64,000 nucleotides of DNA, taken from an uncultured Halomicronema sp. (GTDB lineage Bacteria; Cyanobacteriota; Cyanobacteriia; Phormidesmidales; Phormidesmidaceae). The position numbers and the translations under genes are program-made. Positions 31,320 to 41,524 of this stretch are shown here, one piece after another. A model generated the notes under the pieces. That model worked only from the letters and a program-made list of their open reading frames with translations. It did not search any database and was not told the origin of the DNA. Location: the NCBI GenBank assembly GCA_937899725.1, contig CALCCA010000187.1, positions 16,274 to 80,273 of the forward strand. The letters run 5' to 3'. Numbering within the stretch: the stretch's first letter is position 1; the number at the start of each line of letters is the position of its first letter.

Positions 31320-32483
31320 ATGGTCGATTGGTACCAGCAGGGGGTGAGGCCGCTGTTGTTTCACGGAGTTAAGCTCGACCCAGAATGGCTGCATCAACAG
31401 ACCCTAAGCCTGCTGGCTAAAGTGGCCGATACCCAATCTCCAACGGCGGCAAATTGGTCATTATTCCAGCGGTGGTTACGCGATCGCTGCCAATTTGCCG
31501 ATGCGCGTCTCTCGCAATCTCTGTGGAACATGACCTTTGCCAACCCGATGGGTCTGGCTGCCGGGTTTGACAAAGATGGTATGGCAGCAGCAGCTTGGTC
31601 TCACATGGGCTTTGGCTTTGCTGAGTTAGGCACCGTCACACGACATCCTCAGCTGGGCAACGCGCAACCCCGCCTATTTCGGTTGCCGAAAGATCAGGCG
31701 GCGCTCAACCGCATGGGTTTCAACAATCAGGGTGCCGCTCAGTTGGCCGAGCGGCTGCTGCAGCTTTGGCAGCAGCAATCAGCGGTGATTCCAATCGGTA
31801 TCAACTTAGGCAAATCAAAAATCACGCCGCTCGACCAAGCTGTCGAAGACTATATCCACAGCTTTCGGCTGCTGCAAGCGTTGGGCGATTACTTTGTAGT
31901 GAATGTGTCGTCGCCGAATACGCCCGGTCTGCGATCGCTTCAGGCAAAGGAAAACCTGGCCCCCATCCTGGCGGCTCTGCAGGCCGAAAACACCGCCCAC
32001 AAGCCGCTACTGGTCAAGATTGCTCCCGATTTAGACTGGCCGGCGATCGCCGAAGTACTCGAACTCGCCACTGCCTATAATCTGTCGGGCATCATCGCCA
32101 CCAACACCACCATCAGGCGCGAGGGACTCAAAACGGAACGCCTGCTCGCCACGGGCAATCGAGTGACTGAAGAACCGGGTGGACTGAGTGGAGCGCCCCT
32201 GCGCGATCGGGCCACTGCCGTCATTCAGTTCCTACATCGTGAGAGCCAGGGACAAATTCCGATTATTGGCGTGGGGGGAATTTTTACCGCTGAGGATGCC
32301 TGGGTCAAGCTGAATGCAGGAGCGACCCTATTGCAGGTCTATACCGGCTGGATTTATGGCGGCCCCGAAATGGTGCGGCGCATTCTGCAGGTGCTGGTGC
32401 AGCAGCTTGACTATCATCAGATTGAGACAATTCAAAGTGTAATTGGGCAAAATCTACCCTTTATCACTGACGCCAGTGCGTAA
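31320..32483 (+). CDS. pyrD: Dihydroorotate dehydrogenase, class 2 (quinone)
   Basis: The 387-residue flavoenzyme oxidises dihydroorotate to orotate in pyrimidine synthesis and passes electrons to the quinone pool. The class 2 N-terminal extension (about 1-60) precedes the TIM barrel. FANPMGLAAGFDKDGMA, GFGFAELGTVTRHPQ, NRMGFNNQGA, INLGKSK and VNVSSPNTPGLRSLQ are conserved flavin and substrate segments, with Ser in NVSSPNT the likely base. GIIATNTTIRREGL and PIIGVGGIFTAEDAW follow in order. The length fits membrane-associated class 2 enzymes. The gene stands alone. Confidence 0.94.
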   Translation: MVDWYQQGVRPLLFHGVKLDPEWLHQQTLSLLAKVADTQSPTAANWSLFQRWLRDRCQFADARLSQSLWNMTFANPMGLAAGFDKDGMAAAAWSHMGFGFAELGTVTRHPQLGNAQPRLFRLPKDQAALNRMGFNNQGAAQLAERLLQLWQQQSAVIPIGINLGKSKITPLDQAVEDYIHSFRLLQALGDYFVVNVSSPNTPGLRSLQAKENLAPILAALQAENTAHKPLLVKIAPDLDWPAIAEVLELATAYNLSGIIATNTTIRREGLKTERLLATGNRVTEEPGGLSGAPLRDRATAVIQFLHRESQGQIPIIGVGGIFTAEDAWVKLNAGATLLQVYTGWIYGGPEMVRRILQVLVQQLDYHQIETIQSVIGQNLPFITDASA

Positions 32484-32637
32484 CGGCACCCTCCCCATGT
32501 CTCAAATCAGGAACAGTCCTAAACCCGTGCCGCTCCTGCACTCAGATATGGCAAACCGCAGTTGAACTGAGACAGATCGGATGGCTGAAATCACGCTTTG
32601 CCCTACATGCCAGCTCTGAACGCCGAATTCTGCTACA

Positions 32638-33003
32638 TCAGCTAGCGTAAATGGTTTCATCGGCGGCTTGCCAAGCCGGGTCCACGATACAAATAAACAC
32701 CAACGGTTCACTGCCGGTGTTGTGGATAAACTGACGAGCCTTGGGGGGAATGTAAATGGCATCTCCTGGCCCCACCGCTTGCACTTCATCGTTGATGTGC
32801 ATTTCACCCTGTCCGCTGAGTAGGTAATAAACCTCTGAGGTTTTTAGGGCGTGATCAATGGAAGTTTGGCCCACCGGCACAACGGCATGAGCCAAGCTAT
32901 AGCGCAACTCAAGCGGCTGTTTGTCAGGATGCAACAGCTCTCGCAGCTGAGTGTGATCTCCCGCCAAAAATAGTTCACAGTCTTGCAAGCGTCTGACTAA
33001 CAT
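32638..33003 (-). CDS. Cupin-domain protein
   Basis: About 121 residues from the ATG at 33003; the frame extends 27 codons upstream but that part is not protein-like. The single cupin barrel has motif 1 (DHALKTSEVYYLLSGQGEMH) with one His and a Glu, and motif 2 (GPGDAIYIPPKARQFIHNTG). The metal ligands are H, E and H, so a mononuclear metal site is plausible though the first pair lacks the second His. Function is not predictable; small cupins include isomerases, dioxygenases and sugar-binding proteins. It is convergent with pyrD. Confidence 0.78.
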   Translation of the reverse strand: MLVRRLQDCELFLAGDHTQLRELLHPDKQPLELRYSLAHAVVPVGQTSIDHALKTSEVYYLLSGQGEMHINDEVQAVGPGDAIYIPPKARQFIHNTGSEPLVFICIVDPAWQAADETIYAS

Positions 33004-33106
33004 GAGCGTCGCGCATCCAGAGGACGCAATAGGGGACAAACAGCCACGCCCTTCGCCATCGTGAAGCGGCGACACCGGGCACACAACTGTAGAAATATTG
33101 TCGGGC

Positions 33107-33424
33107 CTAGGGCGACGATTTGGGCCACTCTAGCTGGGCTGACTCAAAATCACGACAGGCGATCGCGGCTTCGGAGAGAGCCTCTTTGGGATGTAGAGGA
33201 CATTTGAGCAGATAACTGCCCGAAAAATACTGACAGTCCGCACAGGGAATCTGATGCATGCGCTGTGCTCGTTTGACACCATCGCGCATTGCCGCCCAAA
33301 CACTCCAACTGCCAGCAATCAGCGTGGCCCAAGCAATCACAAAACAGAGCGGCACTAAAACAGGCTGAATCCCTTCGACCAGCCTGTGAGCAATAACGTA
33401 TACCAGCTGAAAGAGACTATACAT
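33107..33424 (-). CDS. Small membrane protein with a Cys cluster
   Basis: A 105-residue protein with one or two hydrophobic segments (FQLVYVIAHRL and VLVPLCFVIAWATLIAGSW). A cytosolic tail follows in which IPCADCQYFSGSYLLKCPLH and a later ACRDFES give four Cys. The C-x2-C...C...C pattern could bind a metal or Fe-S cluster. I do not recognise a named family, though similar short proteins occur widely in cyanobacteria. It lies 100 bp upstream of the cupin gene on the same strand. Confidence 0.6.
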   Translation of the reverse strand: MYSLFQLVYVIAHRLVEGIQPVLVPLCFVIAWATLIAGSWSVWAAMRDGVKRAQRMHQIPCADCQYFSGSYLLKCPLHPKEALSEAAIACRDFESAQLEWPKSSP

Positions 33425-33765
33425 AACGCCAGCAGTCCAAAATCTGCGGTTACCCTATCAACCCTAGCCCATTCTGATGAAGTCGATAGATATAAATCTA
33501 TAGAAGCACGTTGATTTTTGTGACCCAGCGGCTTCTCCATCGGCAATGAGCAACTTCATAACTTTGGCTGAGCGATCGCGCCCACCCCGTTCAATCACAT
33601 CAGCAAACGCCAGAAGCCGCTGCAGACGTGGCACCAGGTGACCATCCCGATCGGGGCCTTCAGTGTGGGTTCCCAAGCCTGGCTACCGAGGACATCGGTA
33701 CGGAGGCTCACGCTAACTGTCGACCTATTGGCAAAGCAACGTCAGCCCCAGCCAGAGACCCGACC
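33425..33765. other. Spacer between the Cys-cluster membrane protein and psaC
   Basis: Weakly protein-like frames exist on the minus strand (33464-33676, with LLAFADVIERGGRDRSAKVM), starting at TTG just after a stop. This could be a gene fragment, but no family is recognised and I do not call a gene. Confidence 0.3.
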
Positions 33766-33814
33766 AGAAAAATCGAAAAGCTGACTGTCCAAGAGCTTGA
33801 ACAGCCAGCTTTTC
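33766..33814 (-). terminator. Rho-independent terminator of psaC
   Basis: On the minus strand GAAAAGCTGGCTGT pairs with ACAGTCAGCTTTTC across a 12-base loop (arms 33801-33814 and 33775-33788). One G-T wobble is the only imperfection. A T-rich stretch (GATTTTTC) follows. It lies 17 bp past the psaC stop. Confidence 0.8.
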
Positions 33815-33831
33815 TGGTTCTGACGAATTGA

Positions 33832-34432
<601 letters not shown>

Positions 34433-34818
34433 CCAAAGTTCAGACTAAAGAGCGACTGGCCACAGTCTCATTGAGGGGCTTCTGCGCGGGGTTGGCATTG
34501 AGTAAGTTCTTGCACTTTCATAGAGAACTTGCTCCGCTGTCTCAGCCAGAATTAGCCTGCCCCCAGCGATCACACGGTCGGCATCGGCACCGCGATCGGA
34601 TGCTCTCTTCAGGAAGACATTCCGAATTGATGGACAACATTTTGTGGGCTGTCCATCAAGCTGACCTGACCCGGCAAAAAAATCCTCCCCGAGTCAATGC
34701 ACGCTTTCCGATAAGATTTAGGGATGCCTAAAACCAAAACTTCTGGCTTGATTTTGAGTCGCACTCGTGGTTTAGGTTTTAGAGGTGTTTGTTGTGATAA
34801 CTGAAAAGGGACTGAATT
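34433..34818. other. Spacer upstream of acpP
   Basis: 386 bp with no supported gene. It includes the acpP promoter and leader. Immediately before acpP, AAAGGGA at 34804-34810 serves as a ribosome-binding site. Confidence 0.4.
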
Positions 34819-35064
34819 ATGAGTCAAGAAGCGGTGTTTGATAAGGTTCAAAAAATTGTCGCTGAGCAGCTCGGAGTCGACGAAGGTGAAGTCAAGCCAG
34901 AGGCCAGTTTCGCGAACGACTTAGGCGCAGATTCTTTGGATACCGTTGAGCTTGTCATGGCCCTCGAAGAAGAATTTGATATCGAAATTCCGGATGAAGC
35001 GGCAGAAGGGATCGGCACAGTGCAAGCCGCCGTAGACTTTATCAAAGAGAAGAAAGCAGCGTAA
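34819..35064 (+). CDS. acpP: Acyl carrier protein
   Basis: The 81-residue acidic helical protein carries growing acyl chains on a phosphopantetheine arm. The attachment Ser is in [10 protein letters not shown] at residue 40. The full four-helix pattern is present: [14 protein letters not shown] opens the protein, followed by [14 protein letters not shown] and a last helix, [13 protein letters not shown]. Length and charge are normal. fabF starts 76 bp downstream on the same strand, with a hairpin between them that may set their relative expression. Confidence 0.97.
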   Translation: MSQEAVFDKVQKIVAEQLGVDEGEVKPEASFANDLGADSLDTVELVMALEEEFDIEIPDEAAEGIGTVQAAVDFIKEKKAA

Positions 35065-35091
35065 CGGCGCTGGTTAGAGACAGGTTGTAAC

Positions 35092-35129
35092 GCAGATACT
35101 CAGAGCGTTAGGAACGGGTATCTGCTCTG
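35092..35129 (+). promoter_or_regulatory. Hairpin with alternative pairing between acpP and fabF
   Basis: GCAGATAC (35092-35099) pairs perfectly with GTATCTGC (35118-35125). CAGAGC (35101-35106) can instead pair with GCTCTG (35124-35129), overlapping the first stem's right arm, so the two stems exclude each other. No T-run follows. It could be an RNA-processing or stability element that lets acpP transcript exceed fabF. Confidence 0.45.
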
Positions 35130-35139
35130 TAGGTGAGCT

Positions 35140-36393
35140 ATGACAGAGTTAGAGAAAAAGCGCGTTGTCATTACCGGCTTGGGGGCGATCACGCCCATCG
35201 GCAACGATCTAGCCAGCTATTGGCAAGGGCTATTGGCCGGGCGATCAGGCGTCGGCCCCATCACCCATTTCGATGCGGCCCAGCATGTGACCCGCATTGC
35301 CGCTGAAGTCAAAGGGTTTGACCCGCTGCAGTATATGGATCGCAAAGATGCCAAGCGGATGGATCGCTTCGCTCAGTTTGCTGTCGCCACCAGTCAACAA
35401 GCTCTGGCCGATGCTCAACTCGAAATTACTGCCCTCAACGCCGAACAAATTGGCGTCATGATTGGCACCGGTGTCGGCGGGCTCAAAATTATGGAAGAGC
35501 AGCAGGCCGTCTATCTCAACCGTGGCCCTAGTCGCTGTAGCCCGTTTATGGTGCCGATGATGATTGCCAACATGGCGGCGGGGCTAACCGCGATTCATAC
35601 AGGTGCTCAAGGGCCTAACTCCTGCCCAGTCACGGCCTGTGCCGCCGGTTCTAATGCGATTGGTGATGCCTTTCGGCTCGTGCAGCAGGGCTATGCCCAG
35701 GCCATGATTTGTGGCGGTACGGAAGCGGCTGTGACCCCCTTATCAGTGGCCGGTTTTGGCTCGGCTCGGGCGCTATCAACTCGCAATGACGAGCCGCAAA
35801 TTGCGAGCCGCCCCTTTGATCGCGATCGCGACGGTTTTGTCATCGGTGAAGGCTGCGGCATTCTGATTCTCGAAGCGCTGGATCATGCGTTGAGTCGTGG
35901 CGCTCGTATCTATGCCGAAATCACTGGCTATGGCATGACCTGCGACGCTTACCACATGACTGCTCCGGTACCCGGCGGGGCCGGGGCAGCCCGCTGCATT
36001 CAGCTGGCACTTAAGGATGCTGGCGTCACGCCTGACCAAGTCAGTTACATTAACGCCCACGGCACTAGCACCCCAGCCAACGACCCAACCGAGACGCAGG
36101 CAATAAAAACGGCCTTGGGTGACGCGGCTCAAAAAATTCCCGTCAGCTCCACCAAGTCAATGACTGGTCATCTGCTCGGTGGCTCCGGTGGCATTGAAGG
36201 GGTAGCAGCGACGATGGCGGTTCATCAAGATCAGGTGCCGCCTACCATCAACTTGGATAACCCCGACGAAAACTGCGACCTCGACTACGTTCCCAACCAG
36301 TCGCGAGCGCTGCCCGTTGACGTGACCCTCTCCAATTCGTTTGGGTTTGGCGGCCACAATGTCACCCTAGTTTTTCAGAAGTACCGTAACTGA
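35140..36393 (+). CDS. fabF: Beta-ketoacyl-ACP synthase II
   Basis: The 417-residue thiolase-fold enzyme condenses acyl-ACP with malonyl-ACP in fatty acid elongation. The catalytic triad is complete: the nucleophile Cys is in CPVTACAAGSNAIG, and the two His are in NAHGTSTPANDPTE and STKSMTGHLLGGSGG. The C-terminal SNSFGFGGHNVTL is the last conserved loop. The length and the opening RVVITGLGAITPIGND are typical of FabF. It follows acpP in the same orientation, an arrangement shared with many bacteria, and tkt follows 279 bp later. Confidence 0.96.
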   Translation: MTELEKKRVVITGLGAITPIGNDLASYWQGLLAGRSGVGPITHFDAAQHVTRIAAEVKGFDPLQYMDRKDAKRMDRFAQFAVATSQQALADAQLEITALNAEQIGVMIGTGVGGLKIMEEQQAVYLNRGPSRCSPFMVPMMIANMAAGLTAIHTGAQGPNSCPVTACAAGSNAIGDAFRLVQQGYAQAMICGGTEAAVTPLSVAGFGSARALSTRNDEPQIASRPFDRDRDGFVIGEGCGILILEALDHALSRGARIYAEITGYGMTCDAYHMTAPVPGGAGAARCIQLALKDAGVTPDQVSYINAHGTSTPANDPTETQAIKTALGDAAQKIPVSSTKSMTGHLLGGSGGIEGVAATMAVHQDQVPPTINLDNPDENCDLDYVPNQSRALPVDVTLSNSFGFGGHNVTLVFQKYRN

Positions 36394-36410
36394 CGCTACC
36401 ATTTGATAGG

Positions 36411-36416
36411 TATAAT
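36411..36416 (+). promoter_or_regulatory. Possible -10 box upstream of tkt
   Basis: A perfect TATAAT lies 256 bp ahead of the tkt start and 18 bp past the fabF stop. No good -35 hexamer stands at the right distance. If it is used, tkt has a long leader of roughly 250 bases. Confidence 0.35.
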
Positions 36417-36671
36417 GACTTACTAGGAGTTGTTCAAAATTTAATCCTGCGGGTAGCCATCTGCCGCTGATCCCCGGTGAGCCGTTGAAGTTCAAGCGTC
36501 CCAGTCCGCATAAAGGACATTTAGACAGCTTGTTAGACAACTACGTCAATGGGATGATGAGCGTATGAGAAGTCCGTTTGATTGCGTGGGCCTGAGTCTG
36601 TGCACCAATGGGTGGCTCTAAGCAGGCATGAGTCCCAGGTATTTGCTGTCCCGTCGTTGAGTAATAGGTCT

Positions 36672-38678
36672 ATGGTTGTCGCATCCCAATCTTTAGAGGC
36701 GCTTTGCGTTAATTCGATTCGTTTTTTGGCTATTGATGCTGTTCAGAAGGCAAACTCGGGTCACCCTGGCTTGCCGATGGGGGCAGCGCCCATGGCCTAT
36801 GTGCTGTGGGACAAGATGATGCGGTTCAATCCGAAAAACCCCCAGTGGTTTAATCGCGATCGCTTCGTTTTGTCAGCAGGGCACGGCTGCATGTTGCAGT
36901 ACGCGCTGCTGTATCTCAGCGGCTACGATAGCGTCTCTCTGGACGATATTAAACAGTTTCGTCAGTGGGAATCGACTACCCCCGGTCACCCCGAAAACTT
37001 TGAAACCCCCGGCATTGAAGTGACGACTGGGCCGCTCGGCCAAGGCATTTGTAACGGCGTGGGCTTAGCCATTGCCGAGGCTCATTTAGCCAGCCGCTTC
37101 AACAAGCCAGATGCCACTATTGTTGACCACTACACCTATGTGATTTTGGGTGATGGCTGCAATATGGAAGGCGTCTCCGGCGAAGCTTGTTCTTTGGCGG
37201 GACACTTGGGCTTGGGCAAGCTGATTGCCCTGTATGACGACAACCACATTTCCATTGATGGTTCCACCGACATTGCCTTTACAGAAGATGTGTCGAAGCG
37301 CTTTGAGGCCTATGGCTGGCACGTTTTGCATGTCGAAAACGGCAACACCGATTTAGACGCGATTGAAAAGGCGATCGCGGAAGCGAAAGCGGTCACCGAC
37401 CAGCCGACCATGATTAAGGTGACGACGACCATTGGCTATGGCTCTCCCAACATGGCTGATACCTCGGGCGTTCACGGGTCTCCCTTAGGCGGCGACGAAA
37501 TCAACCTCACCCGCGAATCCTTAGGCTGGAGCTACGGCGACTTTGAAGTACCGGGCGATGCTCTGAATCACATGCGTCAAGCGGTTGAGCGCGGGGCCAG
37601 CTATCAGGCGGAATGGGAAGAAGCCCTAGCGGCTTACCGCACTCAATATCCTGACGATGCGGCACTGTTTGAGCGGATGCTATCGGGCCAACTGCCAGAA
37701 AACTGGGCCGATGCACTCCCCACCTACTCTCCTGAGGGGAAGGCGATCGCGACGCGCAAAACGTCTGAAGCCACCCTCAATGCCTTGGCTCCCGCTGTGC
37801 CCGAGCTGGTTGGCGGCTCAGCTGACCTCGCTAAATCAAACAACACCTTGATGACGCTGTCGGGTGATTTTCAAAAGGGTGCTTACGAAAATCGCAATAT
37901 CCGCTTCGGGGTGCGCGAGCACGGCATGGCGGCCATTTGTAACGGCATTGCTCTGCACAACTCTGGCTTGATTCCCTACTGCGCCACCTTCTTGGTGTTT
38001 GCTGACTACATGCGGGCGGCAATTCGGCTTTCCGCGCTGTCCCAGGCGGGCGTCATCTACGTGTTGACCCACGACTCTGTCGGTTTGGGCGAAGACGGCC
38101 CCACCCACCAGCCTGTAGAAACCATTGCCTCGCTGCGGGCGATTCCTAACCTCACGGTGATTCGTCCAGCCAATGGCAACGAAACCTCAGGCGCTTACAA
38201 AGTGGCGATCGCCAACCGCAAAACACCAACCCTATTGGCTTTCTCTCGCCAAGCGCTACCCCAAACGGTAGGCAGCTCGATCGAGGGTGTCGCCAAAGGT
38301 GCTTACATCATCTCCGATGGTACCGGCACGCCCGATGTCATTCTCATCGGTACGGGCAGCGAGCTGGAGCTATGTGTGAAGGCAGCGGAGCAGTTGACGG
38401 CCGCTGGAAAGCAGGTACGCGTGGTTTCCATGCCGTCGTGGGAATTGTTTGATGCTCAAGATGACGATTATCGGGAATCGGTACTGCCCAAAGCAGTCAC
38501 TCAACGCCTCGCTGTTGAAGCGGGTATCTCGATGGGCTGGTGCCGCTACGTTGGCAGTGCTGGCGATGTCATCAGCATTGAGCGTTTCGGGGCTTCTGCT
38601 CCGGGCAAAACCGTGTTGGAAAAGTTTGGCTACACCGTTGAAAACGTCGTCGCCCGCGCCAACGCCCTGATGGGTTAA
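36672..38678 (+). CDS. tkt: Transketolase
   Basis: The 668-residue thiamine-diphosphate enzyme moves two-carbon ketol units in the Calvin cycle and the pentose phosphate pathway. The ATG at 36672 gives the canonical start ([20 protein letters not shown]); 30 upstream codons of open frame look non-coding. [17 protein letters not shown] is the conserved N-terminal motif, and [20 protein letters not shown] the ThDP/metal-binding GDG...N region. [18 protein letters not shown] is the transketolase signature, and the C-terminal domain is complete. In cyanobacteria it is chiefly a carbon-fixation enzyme. A strong terminator follows. Confidence 0.96.
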   Translation: MVVASQSLEALCVNSIRFLAIDAVQKANSGHPGLPMGAAPMAYVLWDKMMRFNPKNPQWFNRDRFVLSAGHGCMLQYALLYLSGYDSVSLDDIKQFRQWESTTPGHPENFETPGIEVTTGPLGQGICNGVGLAIAEAHLASRFNKPDATIVDHYTYVILGDGCNMEGVSGEACSLAGHLGLGKLIALYDDNHISIDGSTDIAFTEDVSKRFEAYGWHVLHVENGNTDLDAIEKAIAEAKAVTDQPTMIKVTTTIGYGSPNMADTSGVHGSPLGGDEINLTRESLGWSYGDFEVPGDALNHMRQAVERGASYQAEWEEALAAYRTQYPDDAALFERMLSGQLPENWADALPTYSPEGKAIATRKTSEATLNALAPAVPELVGGSADLAKSNNTLMTLSGDFQKGAYENRNIRFGVREHGMAAICNGIALHNSGLIPYCATFLVFADYMRAAIRLSALSQAGVIYVLTHDSVGLGEDGPTHQPVETIASLRAIPNLTVIRPANGNETSGAYKVAIANRKTPTLLAFSRQALPQTVGSSIEGVAKGAYIISDGTGTPDVILIGTGSELELCVKAAEQLTAAGKQVRVVSMPSWELFDAQDDDYRESVLPKAVTQRLAVEAGISMGWCRYVGSAGDVISIERFGASAPGKTVLEKFGYTVENVVARANALMG

Positions 38679-38718
38679 TCGGACGATCAGTCCACACTGG
38701 CAACCTAAACCGACCAAA

Positions 38719-38748
38719 GGGGGCGCGAATGATTCGTGCCCCCTTTTT
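38719..38748 (+). terminator. Rho-independent terminator of tkt
   Basis: GGGGGCGCGAAT pairs with ATTCGTGCCCCC with one G-T wobble and a short loop, followed by TTTTT. It lies 40 bp past the tkt stop. Confidence 0.82.
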
Positions 38749-38870
38749 GATGACGCACAAGGCTATGAAGCGCTTCAATCAGCTGGTTTGCGTTCGCTGA
38801 TGCCTGCACCCGCAGCCTATGGTCGCCCAAGGATGCAGCGAGTTAGAAGTTCGGGTTAGGCCACTCCCCA

Positions 38871-39016
38871 TTTCTGTCCCTTCTGAGGAGGGGCGAATGG
38901 GGTGGGTAAGAGCACTTTCAGCAGGATGATCGGACACCCAACCCGTCTTTGGCCCCCCTCATCAGAAGGGATTGTGGCTGGTAAGCATGCTTGAGGCCCT
39001 GATCCCGAACTCAGTG
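38871..39016. repeat. Dispersed ~150-bp repeat, copy 2
   Basis: A diverged copy of 9128-9283, in the same orientation, with the same opening TTTCTGTCCCTTCTGAGGAG and closing CGAACTCAGTGA. It is ~10 bp shorter. Located between tkt and the histidine kinase gene. Confidence 0.65.
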
Positions 39017-39069
39017 AGATCAGAGCAGCTCGGCTGAGGGCAGCAATTGTCACCCGCAGCCGAGTCCCG

Positions 39070-41040
39070 TTAGTCCTGGCCCAAGGTGTATTTGGCCAAC
39101 ACAGACACCAGCTCGGCGGGATTAATCGGTTTGCTGATGTAGTCTTGCATGCCCGCTTCGAGACAGCGATCGCGATCTTGGGGACGGGCCAAGGCCGTCG
39201 CCGCCACCACCGGAATATCCTGCCAGGCAGGATTCTGTCGAATTTGCTGAGTCAGCTGCAAGCCATCCATCCCCGACAGTTGGATATCCATCAGAATCAA
39301 AATCGGGCGATTAGCCGCCAGCCAGTCCAGCGCTGCGGGGGCATCAGCACAGTGAAAGACTTGATAGCCCCAGTGCGTCAGCATATGCTCTAGCAGCAGC
39401 GCATTAATGGGATTATCTTCGACCACTAACACCGGCCCAGAAGTGGCAGCCTGTGGCAATACAGGCATCTCCGTCGGTGGCGCTGCCGTATTTAATAGCG
39501 CGTAACGCTCATCATGCGGTGTTTTCACCCGACAGTTGAGGGGCAAATGCAGGGTAAATTGGCTACCGTTGTCTTTTTCAGACTTAACCGTCACGTCGCC
39601 CCCGTGCAAACGGGTCAGCTTTTGCGTCAGCACCAGCCCCAGCCCCGTACCCTCATACTGCTTTGAGAGCGAGCTATCCAACTGTTGAAAGGGTTGAAAC
39701 AGGGATGACAATTCCTCCTCCGCAATGCCGATCCCTTCGTCCCAAACCGTGATGTTTAGATATTCTTGCTGCTGCTCTACCCGCAGCCCGATCGCGCCCT
39801 GTTTCGGCGTAAATTTAATCGCGTTAGATAACAAATTCAGCAACATTTGCCGTACGCGCATTTCATCGGCCAGCAGCGTGGGCAGATTGTCAGCAACTTC
39901 GCGATGTACCGTCAGCTGCTTCATATCGGCCTGGGTCGCAACCATCTTGAGCACATCATCACACAGGGGCGAGATCGCGATCGCCGTGACATGCAAGTCC
40001 ATCTGCCCCGCTTCAACTTTAGAGAGGTCAAGCACTTCATTAATCAAGCTCAGTAAATGCTCGCCGCTTTGATGAATTTGGGTGACATACAGCTGCTGGC
40101 GATCGTTCAGCTCACCATAAACTGACTGACTGAGCAATGCCGAAAAGCCCAAAATAGAGGTCATGGGCGTCCGCAATTCGTGGGACATATTGGCCAGAAA
40201 CTCTGACTTGAGACGATTAGCGCGGGCCAGCTCCAGATTTTTAGACGCTAACTCAGCCTTGATGTTTTCCTGCTGCGTGATGTCTCGCAAAATAATCGAC
40301 ACCGCCACGGGAGTCGCATCGCCTTCACCATGCACCGGGCTAATCGAGATGAACGCCGTAAAGGTTTCATGGGTGTATCGCTGGCAAACAATTTGGCCAC
40401 TCCAGCCTTCGCCTTGGGCGCGATCTAAAACCCAGCGTACCTGGTCTTCATTTTGAAAAAAGACTTCTAGATTGACGCCTGTAAGCCGCGCTTGGGGCCA
40501 GTTAAAGGTGCGCCGGGTGGCCAGATTAGCGTACTGAATATTGCCTTGCAGATCAGTAATCAACGCGCTGTCATGGGCCGAATCTAGCGCCATCGAAAAC
40601 ATCTTAAGCTGAGCTTCAAAACGCTTGCGCTCAGTGATATCGCGGCCAATGCCCAAGGCCCCGACGAGTTGCCCTGACTGATAGAGCAAGCGACCGTTGA
40701 CTTCAATAAAGACGCGATCGCCCGATTTAGTCAGCACCACAAATTCATAATCTCGCAACTCTCCCGTTTTGAGCAGATTGGCAAAGACCTCAAGGGTCGA
40801 CTGCTGACATTCCGGGGCCACGATATCTAAATAAGAGTGGCCAATCACCTCGTCGTAATGATCAGCCCCTATGAGCTTGAGCCCATAGGGGTTCACAAAG
40901 GTAAATTTGCCTGTCAGGTCTAAGGTGTAAACAATATCTGAGGCGGCTTCTACATAGGCTCGAAAGAGGCTATCTCGACCCGGTTCAAGGGGGGAAACCG
41001 GATCAGCCAAAGGGGCCTTTGGAGTATGGGCGCTGGTCAT
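39070..41040 (-). CDS. PAS-PAS hybrid sensor histidine kinase with receiver domain
   Basis: The 656-residue protein holds two PAS domains (about 25-145 and 147-270), a histidine kinase core and a C-terminal receiver. The phospho-accepting His is in FLANMSHELRTPM near residue 287. The N box is NLLSNAIKFTP, the G1 box VWDEGIGIAEEE and the G2 box YEGTGLGLVLTQ. The receiver (about 530-650) begins VLVVEDNPINALLLEHML. It has the phospho-Asp in LILMDIQLSGMDG and the Lys in YISKPI. No membrane segment is visible, so the sensed cue is probably cytoplasmic. No output response regulator is adjacent, so phosphate flow beyond the fused receiver is unknown. Confidence 0.92.
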   Translation of the reverse strand: MTSAHTPKAPLADPVSPLEPGRDSLFRAYVEAASDIVYTLDLTGKFTFVNPYGLKLIGADHYDEVIGHSYLDIVAPECQQSTLEVFANLLKTGELRDYEFVVLTKSGDRVFIEVNGRLLYQSGQLVGALGIGRDITERKRFEAQLKMFSMALDSAHDSALITDLQGNIQYANLATRRTFNWPQARLTGVNLEVFFQNEDQVRWVLDRAQGEGWSGQIVCQRYTHETFTAFISISPVHGEGDATPVAVSIILRDITQQENIKAELASKNLELARANRLKSEFLANMSHELRTPMTSILGFSALLSQSVYGELNDRQQLYVTQIHQSGEHLLSLINEVLDLSKVEAGQMDLHVTAIAISPLCDDVLKMVATQADMKQLTVHREVADNLPTLLADEMRVRQMLLNLLSNAIKFTPKQGAIGLRVEQQQEYLNITVWDEGIGIAEEELSSLFQPFQQLDSSLSKQYEGTGLGLVLTQKLTRLHGGDVTVKSEKDNGSQFTLHLPLNCRVKTPHDERYALLNTAAPPTEMPVLPQAATSGPVLVVEDNPINALLLEHMLTHWGYQVFHCADAPAALDWLAANRPILILMDIQLSGMDGLQLTQQIRQNPAWQDIPVVAATALARPQDRDRCLEAGMQDYISKPINPAELVSVLAKYTLGQD

Positions 41041-41524
41041 AGCGGTGGTTTATTAATATCCAGATTGCGAATCAGCAGTAGGAGACCCTTTGATAAGTCG
41101 ATAGCCCTAATCATCGCAGAGAGCGCCATCATCAAGCGTGACACACCTCAATTGATCAGCAGTGTGTTCGGCCAATAGCCCGCTAGGCATCGCTTTGCAA
41201 ATGCCACACACCATCGCACCGTTGAATTAGGACTCTCGACTTCGTAGCTATGCAGACTCGCTGGTGGGGATACCCCTGACTGCCTCAATTAACTTTTCAT
41301 GACGATCACCCAGAGATCAGGGAAATTCCTCAGGAACCGGTAAAAACTTCCCAAAAGGCCGTTATATCGCCTTTAAGATTTCTAGATGCTCTGCAGACCC
41401 AAAAGGTTCCCACTCAGCGCTTGGCTTGATAGTAAGCTCATAAAGTAACGATATCTGTGTTCGCTTTATCTGACTTGCGCCAGCCTGACTGATGCGGCCA
41501 GCTGAGTCGAATCCTGTCAGCAGC
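41041..41524. other. 484-bp spacer without a supported gene
   Basis: No protein-like frame or known RNA. It holds the likely promoter of the histidine kinase gene. Confidence 0.4.

Noticed and set aside
33464..33676. Minus-strand frame with LLAFADVIERGGRDRSAKVM
   Set aside because: It opens at TTG just after a stop, lacks a ribosome-binding site, and matches no family I know. Not strong enough to call.
36420..36551. A start-less frame before tkt reading PLKFKRPSPHKGHLDSLLDN
   Set aside because: It looks somewhat protein-like and ends in a normal stop, but no ATG/GTG/TTG opens it and no family is recognised. It may be a gene fragment or chance.
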